A stretch of DNA of 64,000 bases, taken from assembly GCA_963850995.1 (NCBI GenBank), contig CAWKNQ010000019.1:62001-126000 (forward strand). Reading direction: 5' to 3'. Source of the stretch: Gaiellasilicea sp963850995. Lineage in GTDB: Bacteria; Actinomycetota; Thermoleophilia; Gaiellales; Gaiellaceae. A program made the position numbers and the translations under genes. Under the pieces are notes generated by a model that saw only the letters and a program-made list of their open reading frames with translations, had not been told where the DNA came from and searched no databases. Shown here in pieces: positions 57,973 to 64,000 of the stretch. Numbering within the stretch: the first letter of the stretch is position 1; each line of letters begins with the position of its first letter.

Positions 57973-59288
57973 ACGATCGGCTCCGGGCTCTCGAGCGGGC
58001 CGGCTGGGCCCCGCTTCTCGACGTGCGCGAGCCGCGCCACGAGCGGGATCGCGAGCAGCACCGGGACGGCCAGGATCGGCCAGAGGACCTGGTAACCGTG
58101 CGTGTCCTCGAGGTAGGGCGAGAGCAGGTCGATCGCGATGCCGGCGAGCAGGGGCCCGGTGATGAGGCCGATCCCCTTCGTCGTCGTGGCGAGACCGGCG
58201 ATCGCACCTCGGTCGGCGGCCGGCATCAGCTTGAAGAGCAGCCCCCACGCGAGCGTCATCACGCTGCCGCCTGCGATCGCGACGACGAAGATCACCGGCA
58301 GGTACCAGCTGTGCCACTCCTCGCCGAACCCGCCGGCGAGGAGCCCTAGCCCGTAGACGACCGACGCGGCGAGGATCACCCGGCTGAGTCCGAAGCGGTC
58401 GCCGAGGTAGCCGGACCCGGCCGCGGCGACGACGTAGCCACCCGCGACAGCGCCGAGCACCGCCGTCGTCGTCCCCAGCGGCTGGCCGAGTCCGACGGTG
58501 AGATAGAGGACGACGAACGTGCGCGCACCGGCGAAAGTGCCTTCCCAGGCGGTGTTCGCGATCAGGAAGCGGCGCACATCGGGATCGCGCCGGAACACCC
58601 GCCAGCTGTGCGAGACGTAGGCCCGCACGCCCTCGAAGACCCGGCCGTGGCCGCCGTCCTCGCGGAGGAAGACGACCGGCGAGAGACAGGCGGCGACGAC
58701 CACGATCGCGGCGACGAGGAACGGGAACGGCTCCCATACGTGGAAGAGCGCCCCGCCGCCGATCAGCGCCGTCCCCAGCGCGAGGCCGCGCATCAGGTGC
58801 TGCGCGCTCTGCGCCCGGCCGTAGAGCCGTTCCGGCAGGAGGTCGGGGTACAGGCCCCGGTACGGCGGCTCGTACACGTAGTAGGCGAAGAAAAAGGCGA
58901 AGACGAGCAGCGCCGTCGTCCACAGGCTCGGCATGAACGCCATCAGCGCGAGGCAGAAGCCGATCGGGCCGAGCGCGACGAGCATGAACGGGCGCCGCCT
59001 GCCGAGAGGGGTGTGGAACGAGTCGCTCCACGGCCCGATCACGAGCGGGAGCGCGACCGCGAAGAGGCCCTCCGCCGCGAGCACGAGCGCGATCAGCGTC
59101 GTCGAGGTCGTGTACTGCCCGAGCAGGGGCGGCAGGTACGCCGCGGTCGTCGTCAGCGAGAAGGCGAGCCCGAACGCGCCCAGCCCGAGCGTCCAGACGA
59201 CGCGCGCGTAGCCAGGCTCAGGCCGGGGCTGCGACGGCGTCCCGCGCAAGCCCGCCGCAGAGGAGCTCGACCACCGTCCGCTCGGCAC
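57969..59288 (-). CDS. MFS transporter (sugar/GPH-like)
   Basis: The 439-residue product has about 12 hydrophobic segments. The first MFS loop contains GPWSDSFHTPLGRRRPFM, the D-x(5)-R-x-GRR pattern of the GPH/sucrose-type carriers, and a later loop has GYLGDRFGLSRVI. The frame starts at GTG 59288, overlapping the TetR gene by 71 bases; TTG about 59250 is also possible. The TAG stop lies in the family-2 relic. TetR immediately upstream in the same direction suggests it controls the transporter. Substrate is unknown. Confidence 0.87.
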   Translation of the reverse strand: MPSGRWSSSSAAGLRGTPSQPRPEPGYARVVWTLGLGAFGLAFSLTTTAAYLPPLLGQYTTSTTLIALVLAAEGLFAVALPLVIGPWSDSFHTPLGRRRPFMLVALGPIGFCLALMAFMPSLWTTALLVFAFFFAYYVYEPPYRGLYPDLLPERLYGRAQSAQHLMRGLALGTALIGGGALFHVWEPFPFLVAAIVVVAACLSPVVFLREDGGHGRVFEGVRAYVSHSWRVFRRDPDVRRFLIANTAWEGTFAGARTFVVLYLTVGLGQPLGTTTAVLGAVAGGYVVAAAGSGYLGDRFGLSRVILAASVVYGLGLLAGGFGEEWHSWYLPVIFVVAIAGGSVMTLAWGLLFKLMPAADRGAIAGLATTTKGIGLITGPLLAGIAIDLLSPYLEDTHGYQVLWPILAVPVLLAIPLVARLAHVEKRGPAGPLESPEPIV

Positions 59289-59835
59289 GCGCCACCTCCT
59301 CGTCGCCGTCGGGCAACTGACCCAGCACCCAGCCGGTCAGGAGCTCTTCGAGCCCGCCGTAGAAGATCCAGCTGGCGAGCCGCGCGTCCAGCTCCGGCCG
59401 AAGCGAGCCGTCCGCCTGGCCGCGCTCGATCACCCGCTGGATGACGAGGAAGCCCCCGCGGATCTCGTCGACCTGGCTTTGGAGCTGCGGGCTCCGCGCC
59501 ACCTCGCGCACCATCACCGTGACGAGCTCAGGCTGCGCGCGCCAGGTGCGGAGCAGCGACTTCGCGATCCCTTCCAGCTGCGCGAGCGGTGGCTCGTCCG
59601 AGGCCTCGATCCGCGCGAACGTCTCCAGGAGCTCGCGCCAGTTCTCGCGGAAGACCGTCTCGAGCACCTCCTCCTTCGAGCCGAAATAGTGGTAGAGGAG
59701 CCCGTGCGCGATCCCCGCCTCGGCGGCGATGTCTCCGACCCGCGCCGCGTGATAGCCCTTGCGCGCGAACACGCGCACGGCCGCGTCGAGGATGACGCGG
59801 CGCTTGTCCGCGCCGTTGGTTGAACGGTCAGTCAA
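59218..59835 (-). CDS. TetR-family transcriptional regulator
   Basis: The 205-residue product has the HTH at the N-terminus (DKRRVILDAAVRVFARKGYH, AARVGDIAAEAGIAHGLLYH, YFGSKEEVLETVF). A C-terminal ligand domain of the fatty-acid-type (TetR_C) has VREVARSPQLQSQVDEIRGG. I place the start at TTG 59835, inside an operator-like palindrome; a longer frame to 59955 lacks family similarity. Similar operators here and upstream of the acyl-CoA dehydrogenase suggest autoregulation and an acyl-CoA-linked regulon. Confidence 0.9.
   Translation of the reverse strand: MTDRSTNGADKRRVILDAAVRVFARKGYHAARVGDIAAEAGIAHGLLYHYFGSKEEVLETVFRENWRELLETFARIEASDEPPLAQLEGIAKSLLRTWRAQPELVTVMVREVARSPQLQSQVDEIRGGFLVIQRVIERGQADGSLRPELDARLASWIFYGGLEELLTGWVLGQLPDGDEEVARAERTVVELLCGGLARDAVAAPA
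59820..59835. promoter_or_regulatory. TetR-type operator overlapping the tetR start codon
   Basis: On the minus strand TTGACT-GACC-GTTCAA, inverted arms with one mismatch. The first TTG is the proposed start codon. It shares its half-site with 53252-53267. Confidence 0.65.
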
Positions 59836-59953
59836 GGCCTCGAACAGTAGTGGTAGGTTCGGCGGCGATGCAACCGCTCGCAGGCGCGCGTCGTGAGTCT
59901 CGAGTCCCTGGAGGGGGCATGTCGTCCGTCGCGGTCGGGCAGCATACGAACGC

Positions 59954-61213
59954 ATGGCGGGGGGACCTCGGACTCGATTGAAGCCCGCGCGACTCTTCGC
60001 CGTCGCGGTGCTGCTGGCGCCGCTGCCGCTCGTCGCGGCCGTTGCTCTCGGCGGGGACGCCGACGCCGCGCGCAGCCTGCCTCGGCTCGTCGTCTCCTCT
60101 CGGGAGGGCGACCTCTATGTCGGCGGGCGTGCGCTCACGACGACAACCGCGGTCGACACCGAGCCCGACTGGTCGCCCGACGGGCGCGAGATCGTCTTCG
60201 TCCGCCAGCTGCCCGGCGCTCGGTCGACGAGCCTCTATGTCGTCCGCCGCGACGGGACCGGACTGCGGTTGCTCGTGGACGGATCCCGCGTCGCCGCGAT
60301 GCCGGCGTGGAGCGGCGACGGGCTTCGGATCGCATTTGCGTCGAGCCCGCTCGAAGGCGGCAGCTTCGACGTCTACACCGTGCCGGCCGCAGGCGGGGCG
60401 GCGCGACTCGTCGCGTCGGGCCCCGCCGAGCAGGTTGCGCCATCGTTCACGCGCGAGGGCAAGGTCACGTTCCGGACGCTCCAGCCGGGTGAGCCGTTTC
60501 CGGAGAAGCTGAGCGACTCGGGCACGCCCCAGTTCGGCCCGCGTCAGCTCCTGCCCGACTTCGACCAGCGCGCACCCTTCCGGTTGACGATCGCGGGCAC
60601 GCGGCTCGGCTTCGCCTCCGCGACCGACAACGTCGGCGACGGGCCCATCTGGGTGCGCGGTAGCCGCCCATCCGCAACGCGGCCGATGGTCGCACGCCAG
60701 CTCGTCCGCCTGACCGATGACTCGGTGCGCGCGTACGACGACGCGGGCCGGCTGCGCTACACGCCGGAGTCGACCCACTCGCACTGGCACCTGCTCGACT
60801 TCCAGCGCTATGAGCTGCGGACGCTCGCCGGCGACCTCGTCGTCCGCGACCGCAAGAGCGGTTTCTGCCTCGCCGACCACTACGGGCTCGCTCGCCGTCG
60901 GGTCGCGGTCTTCACCGGCGGCCGCTTCTACGGCAACTGCGCGTCGTCGCAGCCGCGTGCGCTCGCGGTCGAGCAGGGCACCTCGATCGGGTTCACCGAC
61001 CTCTACCCCGCCCACTTCCACGGCCAGAACCTCGAGCTGCGGGGCGTCCCGGCCGGCGACTACGTGCTCGTCCACCGGACGAACCCGCAGGGCCGTCTCG
61101 AGGAGCTCGACTACACGAACAACGCCGCCTCGCTCCGAATCAGGTTGACGTGGCGCGGCGGCACGCCGCGCGTCCAGACGCTGCGCACCTGCGACGGCTC
61201 AGCCGTCTGCTAG
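59954..61213 (+). CDS. Secreted TolB-like beta-propeller fused to a lysyl-oxidase-like domain
   Basis: The 419-residue product has a signal anchor (ARLFAVAVLLAPLPLVAAVA). PD40/TolB-type repeats (about 40-200) follow: TEPDWSPDGREIVFVRQLPG, AMPAWSGDGLRIAFASSP, VAPSFTREGKVTF. The C-terminal domain has the lysyl-oxidase copper site THSHWHLLDFQRYEL, KSGFCLADHYG, YGNCASSQPRALAVEQGTS and DLYPAHFHGQNLELRGVPAG, ending in NPQGRLEELDYTNNAAS. The LOX domain may oxidise primary amines or crosslink wall proteins. The 118 bases before it hold no clear promoter. Confidence 0.86.
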   Translation: MAGGPRTRLKPARLFAVAVLLAPLPLVAAVALGGDADAARSLPRLVVSSREGDLYVGGRALTTTTAVDTEPDWSPDGREIVFVRQLPGARSTSLYVVRRDGTGLRLLVDGSRVAAMPAWSGDGLRIAFASSPLEGGSFDVYTVPAAGGAARLVASGPAEQVAPSFTREGKVTFRTLQPGEPFPEKLSDSGTPQFGPRQLLPDFDQRAPFRLTIAGTRLGFASATDNVGDGPIWVRGSRPSATRPMVARQLVRLTDDSVRAYDDAGRLRYTPESTHSHWHLLDFQRYELRTLAGDLVVRDRKSGFCLADHYGLARRRVAVFTGGRFYGNCASSQPRALAVEQGTSIGFTDLYPAHFHGQNLELRGVPAGDYVLVHRTNPQGRLEELDYTNNAASLRIRLTWRGGTPRVQTLRTCDGSAVC

Positions 61214-61884
61214 CTCAGACCGAGCGCGGCGGGGAGCGCGAAGAGGTCGGGCAGCCGCTCTGGCCTGCCGACGTGGCGGGCGTCGCGGTCGAGCAGGAAG
61301 GCAGTCATGCCCAGCGCCTGGGCTCCCTCGATGTCGTCCTCGAATGAGTCGCCGACCATGGCGGCGTCCTCCGGGTCGACCTCGAGCAGGGCCAACGCGT
61401 GCCGAAAGATCTCGGGGTGCGGCTTCGTGCGTCCGAACGCACGCGAGCCGACCGCGCAGTCGACCTCGAGCCCATGGTGGGCGACGAACTCGTCCAGGTC
61501 GCGGCTGCCGTTCGAGATGAGGCCGATCTTGAGCCCGTGCTGGCGGAGCGCGGCGAGCGCCGGTAACGCGTCCTCGTAAAGCGTGAAGCGCTCGTGCTGC
61601 TCCCACGCTCGGACGAGCTCGGCTGCGCACGCAGGCGCACCGTCTGCGTCGCCACCCATCCCGCGCACGATCTCCTCGGTGAACGCGATCCAGATCTCGT
61701 CGTCGTGTTCGAGCTCAGGGTGGCGCTGAAGCGACGCGAGCGCAGCGAGGCGCGACTCTTCGTAGCGCGCCGGGTCGAGGCTCAGTCCGTGCCGCTCGCC
61801 GATGCGCCGGTATCCCTCCGGCCCGAGCTCTGGCCCGGGCCGCGCAAGCGTGAAATCGACGTCGAAGAGGACGGCCCGGATCAC
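61210..61884 (-). CDS. HAD-superfamily hydrolase
   Basis: The 224-residue product starts at GTG 61884 (VIRAVLFDVDFTLARPGPEL) with motif I DVDFT. Motif II is GLISNGSRD, motif III RTKPHPEIFRHAL, and motif IV AMVGDSFEDDIEGAQALGM. Subfamily I cap (alpha-helical) follows motif I. It acts on small phosphate esters, perhaps phosphoglycolate-like, but specificity is open. It is convergent with the lysyl-oxidase-like gene, 4-base overlap, and divergent from DoxX with 33 bases between. Confidence 0.87.
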   Translation of the reverse strand: MIRAVLFDVDFTLARPGPELGPEGYRRIGERHGLSLDPARYEESRLAALASLQRHPELEHDDEIWIAFTEEIVRGMGGDADGAPACAAELVRAWEQHERFTLYEDALPALAALRQHGLKIGLISNGSRDLDEFVAHHGLEVDCAVGSRAFGRTKPHPEIFRHALALLEVDPEDAAMVGDSFEDDIEGAQALGMTAFLLDRDARHVGRPERLPDLFALPAALGLS

Positions 61885-61917
61885 GCTTCGAGGATACGTC
61901 TGCGGCATACTCCGGCC

Positions 61918-62424
61918 GTGGCGTACGGCCTGCTGCTCCTCCGCCTCGTCGTCGGCCTGCTCTTCGCCGGCCACGGCGCACAGAAGCTGTTCGGCTGGTT
62001 CGGCGGCGGAGGGCCGCAGGGCACGGCCGCCTTCTTCGGGTCGCTCGGCTACCGCTGGCCCGAACGGTTGGCGATCGTCGTCGGCCTGGCCGAGCTCGGC
62101 GGGGGTCTCTTGCTGGCGACCGGCTTCCTGACGCCGCTCGCCTCCTTCCTGCTCGCGACCGTGATGCTGAACGCGATCGTCACCGTCGTCTTCCCGAAGG
62201 GATTCCTCGGCGGGTACGAGTTCGAGGTGACGCTGGCCGCCGTTGCGATCGCGCTCGCGGCGACCGGGCCGGGAGAGATCTCGCTCGACGACGCGATCGG
62301 CTGGGCGGACGAGATCACCGGCGTCCTCTGGGCGTCGCTCGCCCTCGCCGCCGCGATCGTGACGTCGCTGGTCACGACGACCATCGGCCGCGCGCGCGCA
62401 GATCTAGACGAGATCCCCGGCTGA
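61918..62424 (+). CDS. DoxX-family membrane protein
   Basis: The 168-residue four-helix protein starts at GTG 61918 (VAYGLLLLRLVVGLLFAGHG) with the DoxX signature GHGAQKLFGWFGGGGPQGTA, LGYRWPERLAIVVGLAELGG and GYEFEVTLAAVAIALA. DoxX proteins are linked to respiratory-chain or redox membrane complexes (in Mycobacterium, a membrane oxidoreductase with SodA). A GATACG-CATACT-like stretch precedes the start; a leaderless mRNA is possible. Confidence 0.9.
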   Translation: MAYGLLLLRLVVGLLFAGHGAQKLFGWFGGGGPQGTAAFFGSLGYRWPERLAIVVGLAELGGGLLLATGFLTPLASFLLATVMLNAIVTVVFPKGFLGGYEFEVTLAAVAIALAATGPGEISLDDAIGWADEITGVLWASLALAAAIVTSLVTTTIGRARADLDEIPG

Positions 62425-62442
62425 CGCTTCGGCGGAGCGTCA
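62422..62442. terminator. Hairpin at the end of the DoxX gene
   Basis: TGACGCT, loop TCGGCGG, AGCGTCA. It starts in the DoxX stop codon and lies 8 bases before the converging VOC gene stop, so it may serve both. Confidence 0.55.
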
Positions 62443-62449
62443 TCGCGCG

Positions 62450-62833
62450 CTACTTCGCGATCTCCCAGATATGGCCGCCGGGATCCCTGAAGCTGGCGGT
62501 TCGGATTCCCCACGGCCGATCCATCGGGCCGTTCAACAGCTCGACGCCGCGTGTGGCCAGCTCCGCGCACATTGCATCCACGTCGTCCACCTCGAGGGTG
62601 AACACGAGGCGGGATCCGGCCTCGCGAGATGCGACGGCTGCCGGCTCGACGAGCTCTGAGGCCGCTGAGGTCTTCAGCAGGTTGACCTGCGTGTTCCCGA
62701 AGTCGAACACCGCCGAGTCGTCGTCCTCGAACTTCACCGGCAGTCCGAAGACCTCCCGGTAGAACCGCTTCGCGGCGTCCAAGTCCTCGACGAACAGCGT
62801 GATGGCACCGATACCGCTCGGCCACGAACCCAT
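62450..62833 (-). CDS. VOC-family protein (glyoxalase/bleomycin-resistance type)
   Basis: The 127-residue single VOC domain starts MGSWPSGIGAITLFVEDLDA. It has AKRFYREVFGLPVKFEDDDS, LVFTLEVDDVDAMCAEL, PMDRPWGIRTASFRDPGGHI and ends WEIAK. The His/Glu metal positions are only partly visible. Function could be an isomerase, dioxygenase or ligand-binding protein. ATG 62833 has an AGAGAGG sequence upstream. Confidence 0.88.
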   Translation of the reverse strand: MGSWPSGIGAITLFVEDLDAAKRFYREVFGLPVKFEDDDSAVFDFGNTQVNLLKTSAASELVEPAAVASREAGSRLVFTLEVDDVDAMCAELATRGVELLNGPMDRPWGIRTASFRDPGGHIWEIAK

Positions 62834-62925
62834 TTCCCCTACCTCTCTCTGGAGTCACCCGGTCATGAGGAACCGATTGTCCACATCGTGCGAGGTTGGT
62901 GACAGGTAATCGTCAGCAGTTCGCC

Positions 62926-62954
62926 GGCGGAGGCCGGTTCATCCGGCCTCCGCC
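62926..62954. terminator. 12-bp perfect hairpin
   Basis: GGCGGAGGCCGG, loop TTCAT, CCGGCCTCCGCC. It lies in the 192-base gap between the VOC gene start and tRNA-Pro, 38 bases after the next hairpin in the direction of tRNA transcription. Confidence 0.65.
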
Positions 62955-62991
62955 CGCAACCGAACGGCGGAGCCCGAGAAAGGAGGGGGCT

Positions 62992-63018
62992 CACGGGGGA
63001 ACCATGGGTTCCCCCGTG
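62992..63018 (-). terminator. 12-bp hairpin after tRNA-Pro
   Basis: CACGGGGGAACC, loop ATG, GGTTCCCCCGTG. It lies 7 bases beyond the 3' end of the minus-strand tRNA, the expected place for its terminator. There is no U-tract. Confidence 0.75.
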
Positions 63019-63025
63019 CTTGTAA

Positions 63026-63099
63026 TCGGGGTGCCCAGATTCGAACTGGGGACCTCTCCGACCCGAACGGAGCGCGCTACCAGGCTGCGCCACACCCCG
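63026..63099 (-). tRNA. tRNA-Pro (anticodon CGG)
   Basis: The 74-base minus-strand cloverleaf has acceptor CGGGGTG/CACCCCG with discriminator A. The D arm is GCGC-AGCCTGGTA-GCGC, anticodon stem CTCCG/CGGAG with loop TTCGGGT (anticodon CGG), and T arm CCCAG-TTCGAAT-CTGGG. CCA is not encoded. Confidence 0.97.
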
Positions 63100-63128
63100 A
63101 GCGGTCGAAGGGTAGCGATAATCGCCCC

Positions 63129-63875
63129 TTGGCCCATCGCGACGAGATCATCCGGCACGCGAACGAGCTGCTCGAGATCGACCGGTTTCCGGAGTACGGC
63201 ACACCGGGGCTGCAGGTGGTCGGCGCGGACGACGTGACGAAGATCGCCTGCGGCGTCTCCTCCTCGCGCGAGCTCTTCGAGCGCGCAGCGGCAGCGGGCG
63301 CGCAGCTCGTGATCGTCCACCACGGGATGTTCTGGCGCAACGAGCCGGTCTGGATCGACCGGCGCAAGCGCGGCCGGCTCGAAGCGCTGTTCGCGGCGGA
63401 CCTCAGCCTCGCCGCCTACCACCTCGCGCTCGACGCGCATCCCGAGCTCGGCAACAACGCGCTGCTCGCCGACGCCCTGGGCGTCGCCGTCGAGCGCCCG
63501 TTCGCCGACGTCGGCCAGGGCGGCACCCTCCACGAGCCCTTGGTGATCGAGGCGCTCACGAGCCGGGTCCGGGACGTCGTCGGGGGGCGCGAGCCGCTCG
63601 TCTTCGCCCACGGCCCGGAGCACATCCGGCGCGTCGCCATCTGCTCCGGGGGCGCCGGCGGCGAGCTGATCCGCGCCGCGCACGAGGGCTACGACCTCTA
63701 CCTCACCGGCGAGCCGCAAGAGCCGAGCCTGCAGACGGCGCGGGAGCTCGGGATCCACTTCGTCGCGGCCGGGCACGACGCGACCGAGCGGCTGGGCGTC
63801 CAGGCGCTCGCGCAACGGCTCGCAGAGCGCTTCGACCTCGAGTGGGAGTTCCTCCCGGTGGAGAACCCCGTTTGA
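63129..63875 (+). CDS. Nif3-like dinuclear metal-centre protein (DUF34)
   Basis: The 248-residue product starts at TTG 63129 (MAHRDEIIRHANELLEIDRF). Metal-binding motifs of the Nif3/YbgI family are VIVHHGMFW, YHLALDAHPELGNNALLADA, and the C-terminal TGEPQEPSL with GHDATERLGVQAL (His/Glu ligands). Proposed roles include GTP cyclohydrolase-like or 5'-nucleotide activities, so function is open. The start lies 29 bases from tRNA-Pro, divergent. Confidence 0.9.
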   Translation: MAHRDEIIRHANELLEIDRFPEYGTPGLQVVGADDVTKIACGVSSSRELFERAAAAGAQLVIVHHGMFWRNEPVWIDRRKRGRLEALFAADLSLAAYHLALDAHPELGNNALLADALGVAVERPFADVGQGGTLHEPLVIEALTSRVRDVVGGREPLVFAHGPEHIRRVAICSGGAGGELIRAAHEGYDLYLTGEPQEPSLQTARELGIHFVAAGHDATERLGVQALAQRLAERFDLEWEFLPVENPV

Positions 63876-63876
63876 G

Positions 63877-64000
63877 CTAACGGAGCTCTGCGAGCGCGTC
63901 GAGAACGGCGTGAGGCCGCTCGACGATCACAAGGTGGCCGCAATCGGCGACGAGCCGCAGCTTTGCCCGCAACCGCCGCGCGTACTCGAACGCGTCCTCG
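63877..64000 (-). CDS. C-terminal part of an alpha/beta-hydrolase (start outside window)
   Basis: The minus-strand frame enters from the right edge and reads EDAFEYARRLRAKLRLVADC, then GHLVIVERPHAVLDALAELR and a TAG stop at 63877. CGHLVIVERP is the catalytic-His end of alpha/beta hydrolases, followed by the typical final helix. The first 200 or more residues are off the window. It is convergent with the Nif3 gene, one base apart. Confidence 0.7.
   Translation of the reverse strand, partial: EDAFEYARRLRAKLRLVADCGHLVIVERPHAVLDALAELR

Overview
This window comes from a high-GC actinobacterium. Gene content points to a deep-branching class such as Thermoleophilia (Gaiella or Solirubrobacter relatives). 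The evidence is CarD, a spore-type SigH homologue, CsoR/CopA, DUF2469, class II LysRS, two MoxR/DUF58/DUF4129-type genes, and a housekeeping order (ftsH-hpt-tilS, fol cluster-coaX-dus, greA-lysS-clpC, radA-carD-ispD-ispF, gltX-cysS-rlmB-sigH) typical of actinobacterial chromosomes. There is no rRNA, prophage, CRISPR array or complete insertion sequence. Class assignment is an inference.

Layout. 1-9.5 kb: signalling and metabolism, with a tryptophan-rich micropeptide, a GGDEF/HD-GYP protein, an acyl-CoA carboxylase beta subunit, a PLP enzyme, a receiver/histidine kinase pair and a cyclase-receiver-LuxR fusion. 9.5-24.6 kb: PAP2 phosphatase, tRNA-Thr, sigH, the translation genes rlmB, cysS and gltX, a copper island (copA, CsoR operator, csoR, DUF4396), mutY, the MEP-pathway genes ispF and ispD, carD, radA and a secreted beta-propeller. 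24.6-35.7 kb: a broken DUF6351 gene, clpC, lysS, greA, dus, coaX, DUF2469, folK, folB and folP. 35.7-40 kb: a DUF4129-MoxR-DUF58 envelope operon. 40-49.9 kb: ftsH, hpt, tilS, a phosphatase, a GNAT enzyme, deoD, a lipid kinase and VanW. 50-64 kb: SDR, two acyl-CoA dehydrogenases, peptidoglycan amidase and GH3, TetR/MFS, a lysyl-oxidase-like secreted protein, DoxX, tRNA-Pro and Nif3.

The most interesting signal is non-coding. Two unrelated families of about 160-169 bp long-hairpin elements occur here, two full copies each, plus one 17 bp relic. Family 1 lies at 9538-9705 and 47380-47546; family 2 at 43595-43763 and 56842-57002; the relic at 57956-57972. Every copy starts exactly at the stop codon of the upstream gene and is in sense orientation with it. 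Differences between copies keep the helices paired, including double compensatory changes and G-U wobbles on the sense strand only. The ends carry TA dinucleotides (CTAG or CTAAG), so they look like TA-targeting (IS630/mariner-type) miniature elements that rebuild the stop codon and act as 3'-UTR RNA structures.

A second general feature is that about a dozen conserved genes carry single-base frameshifts, several of them essential (cysS twice, greA, dus, copA, accD and others). At least one lies in a homopolymer. These are most simply sequencing or assembly indels, and the affected genes are given here with their full reconstructed extents.
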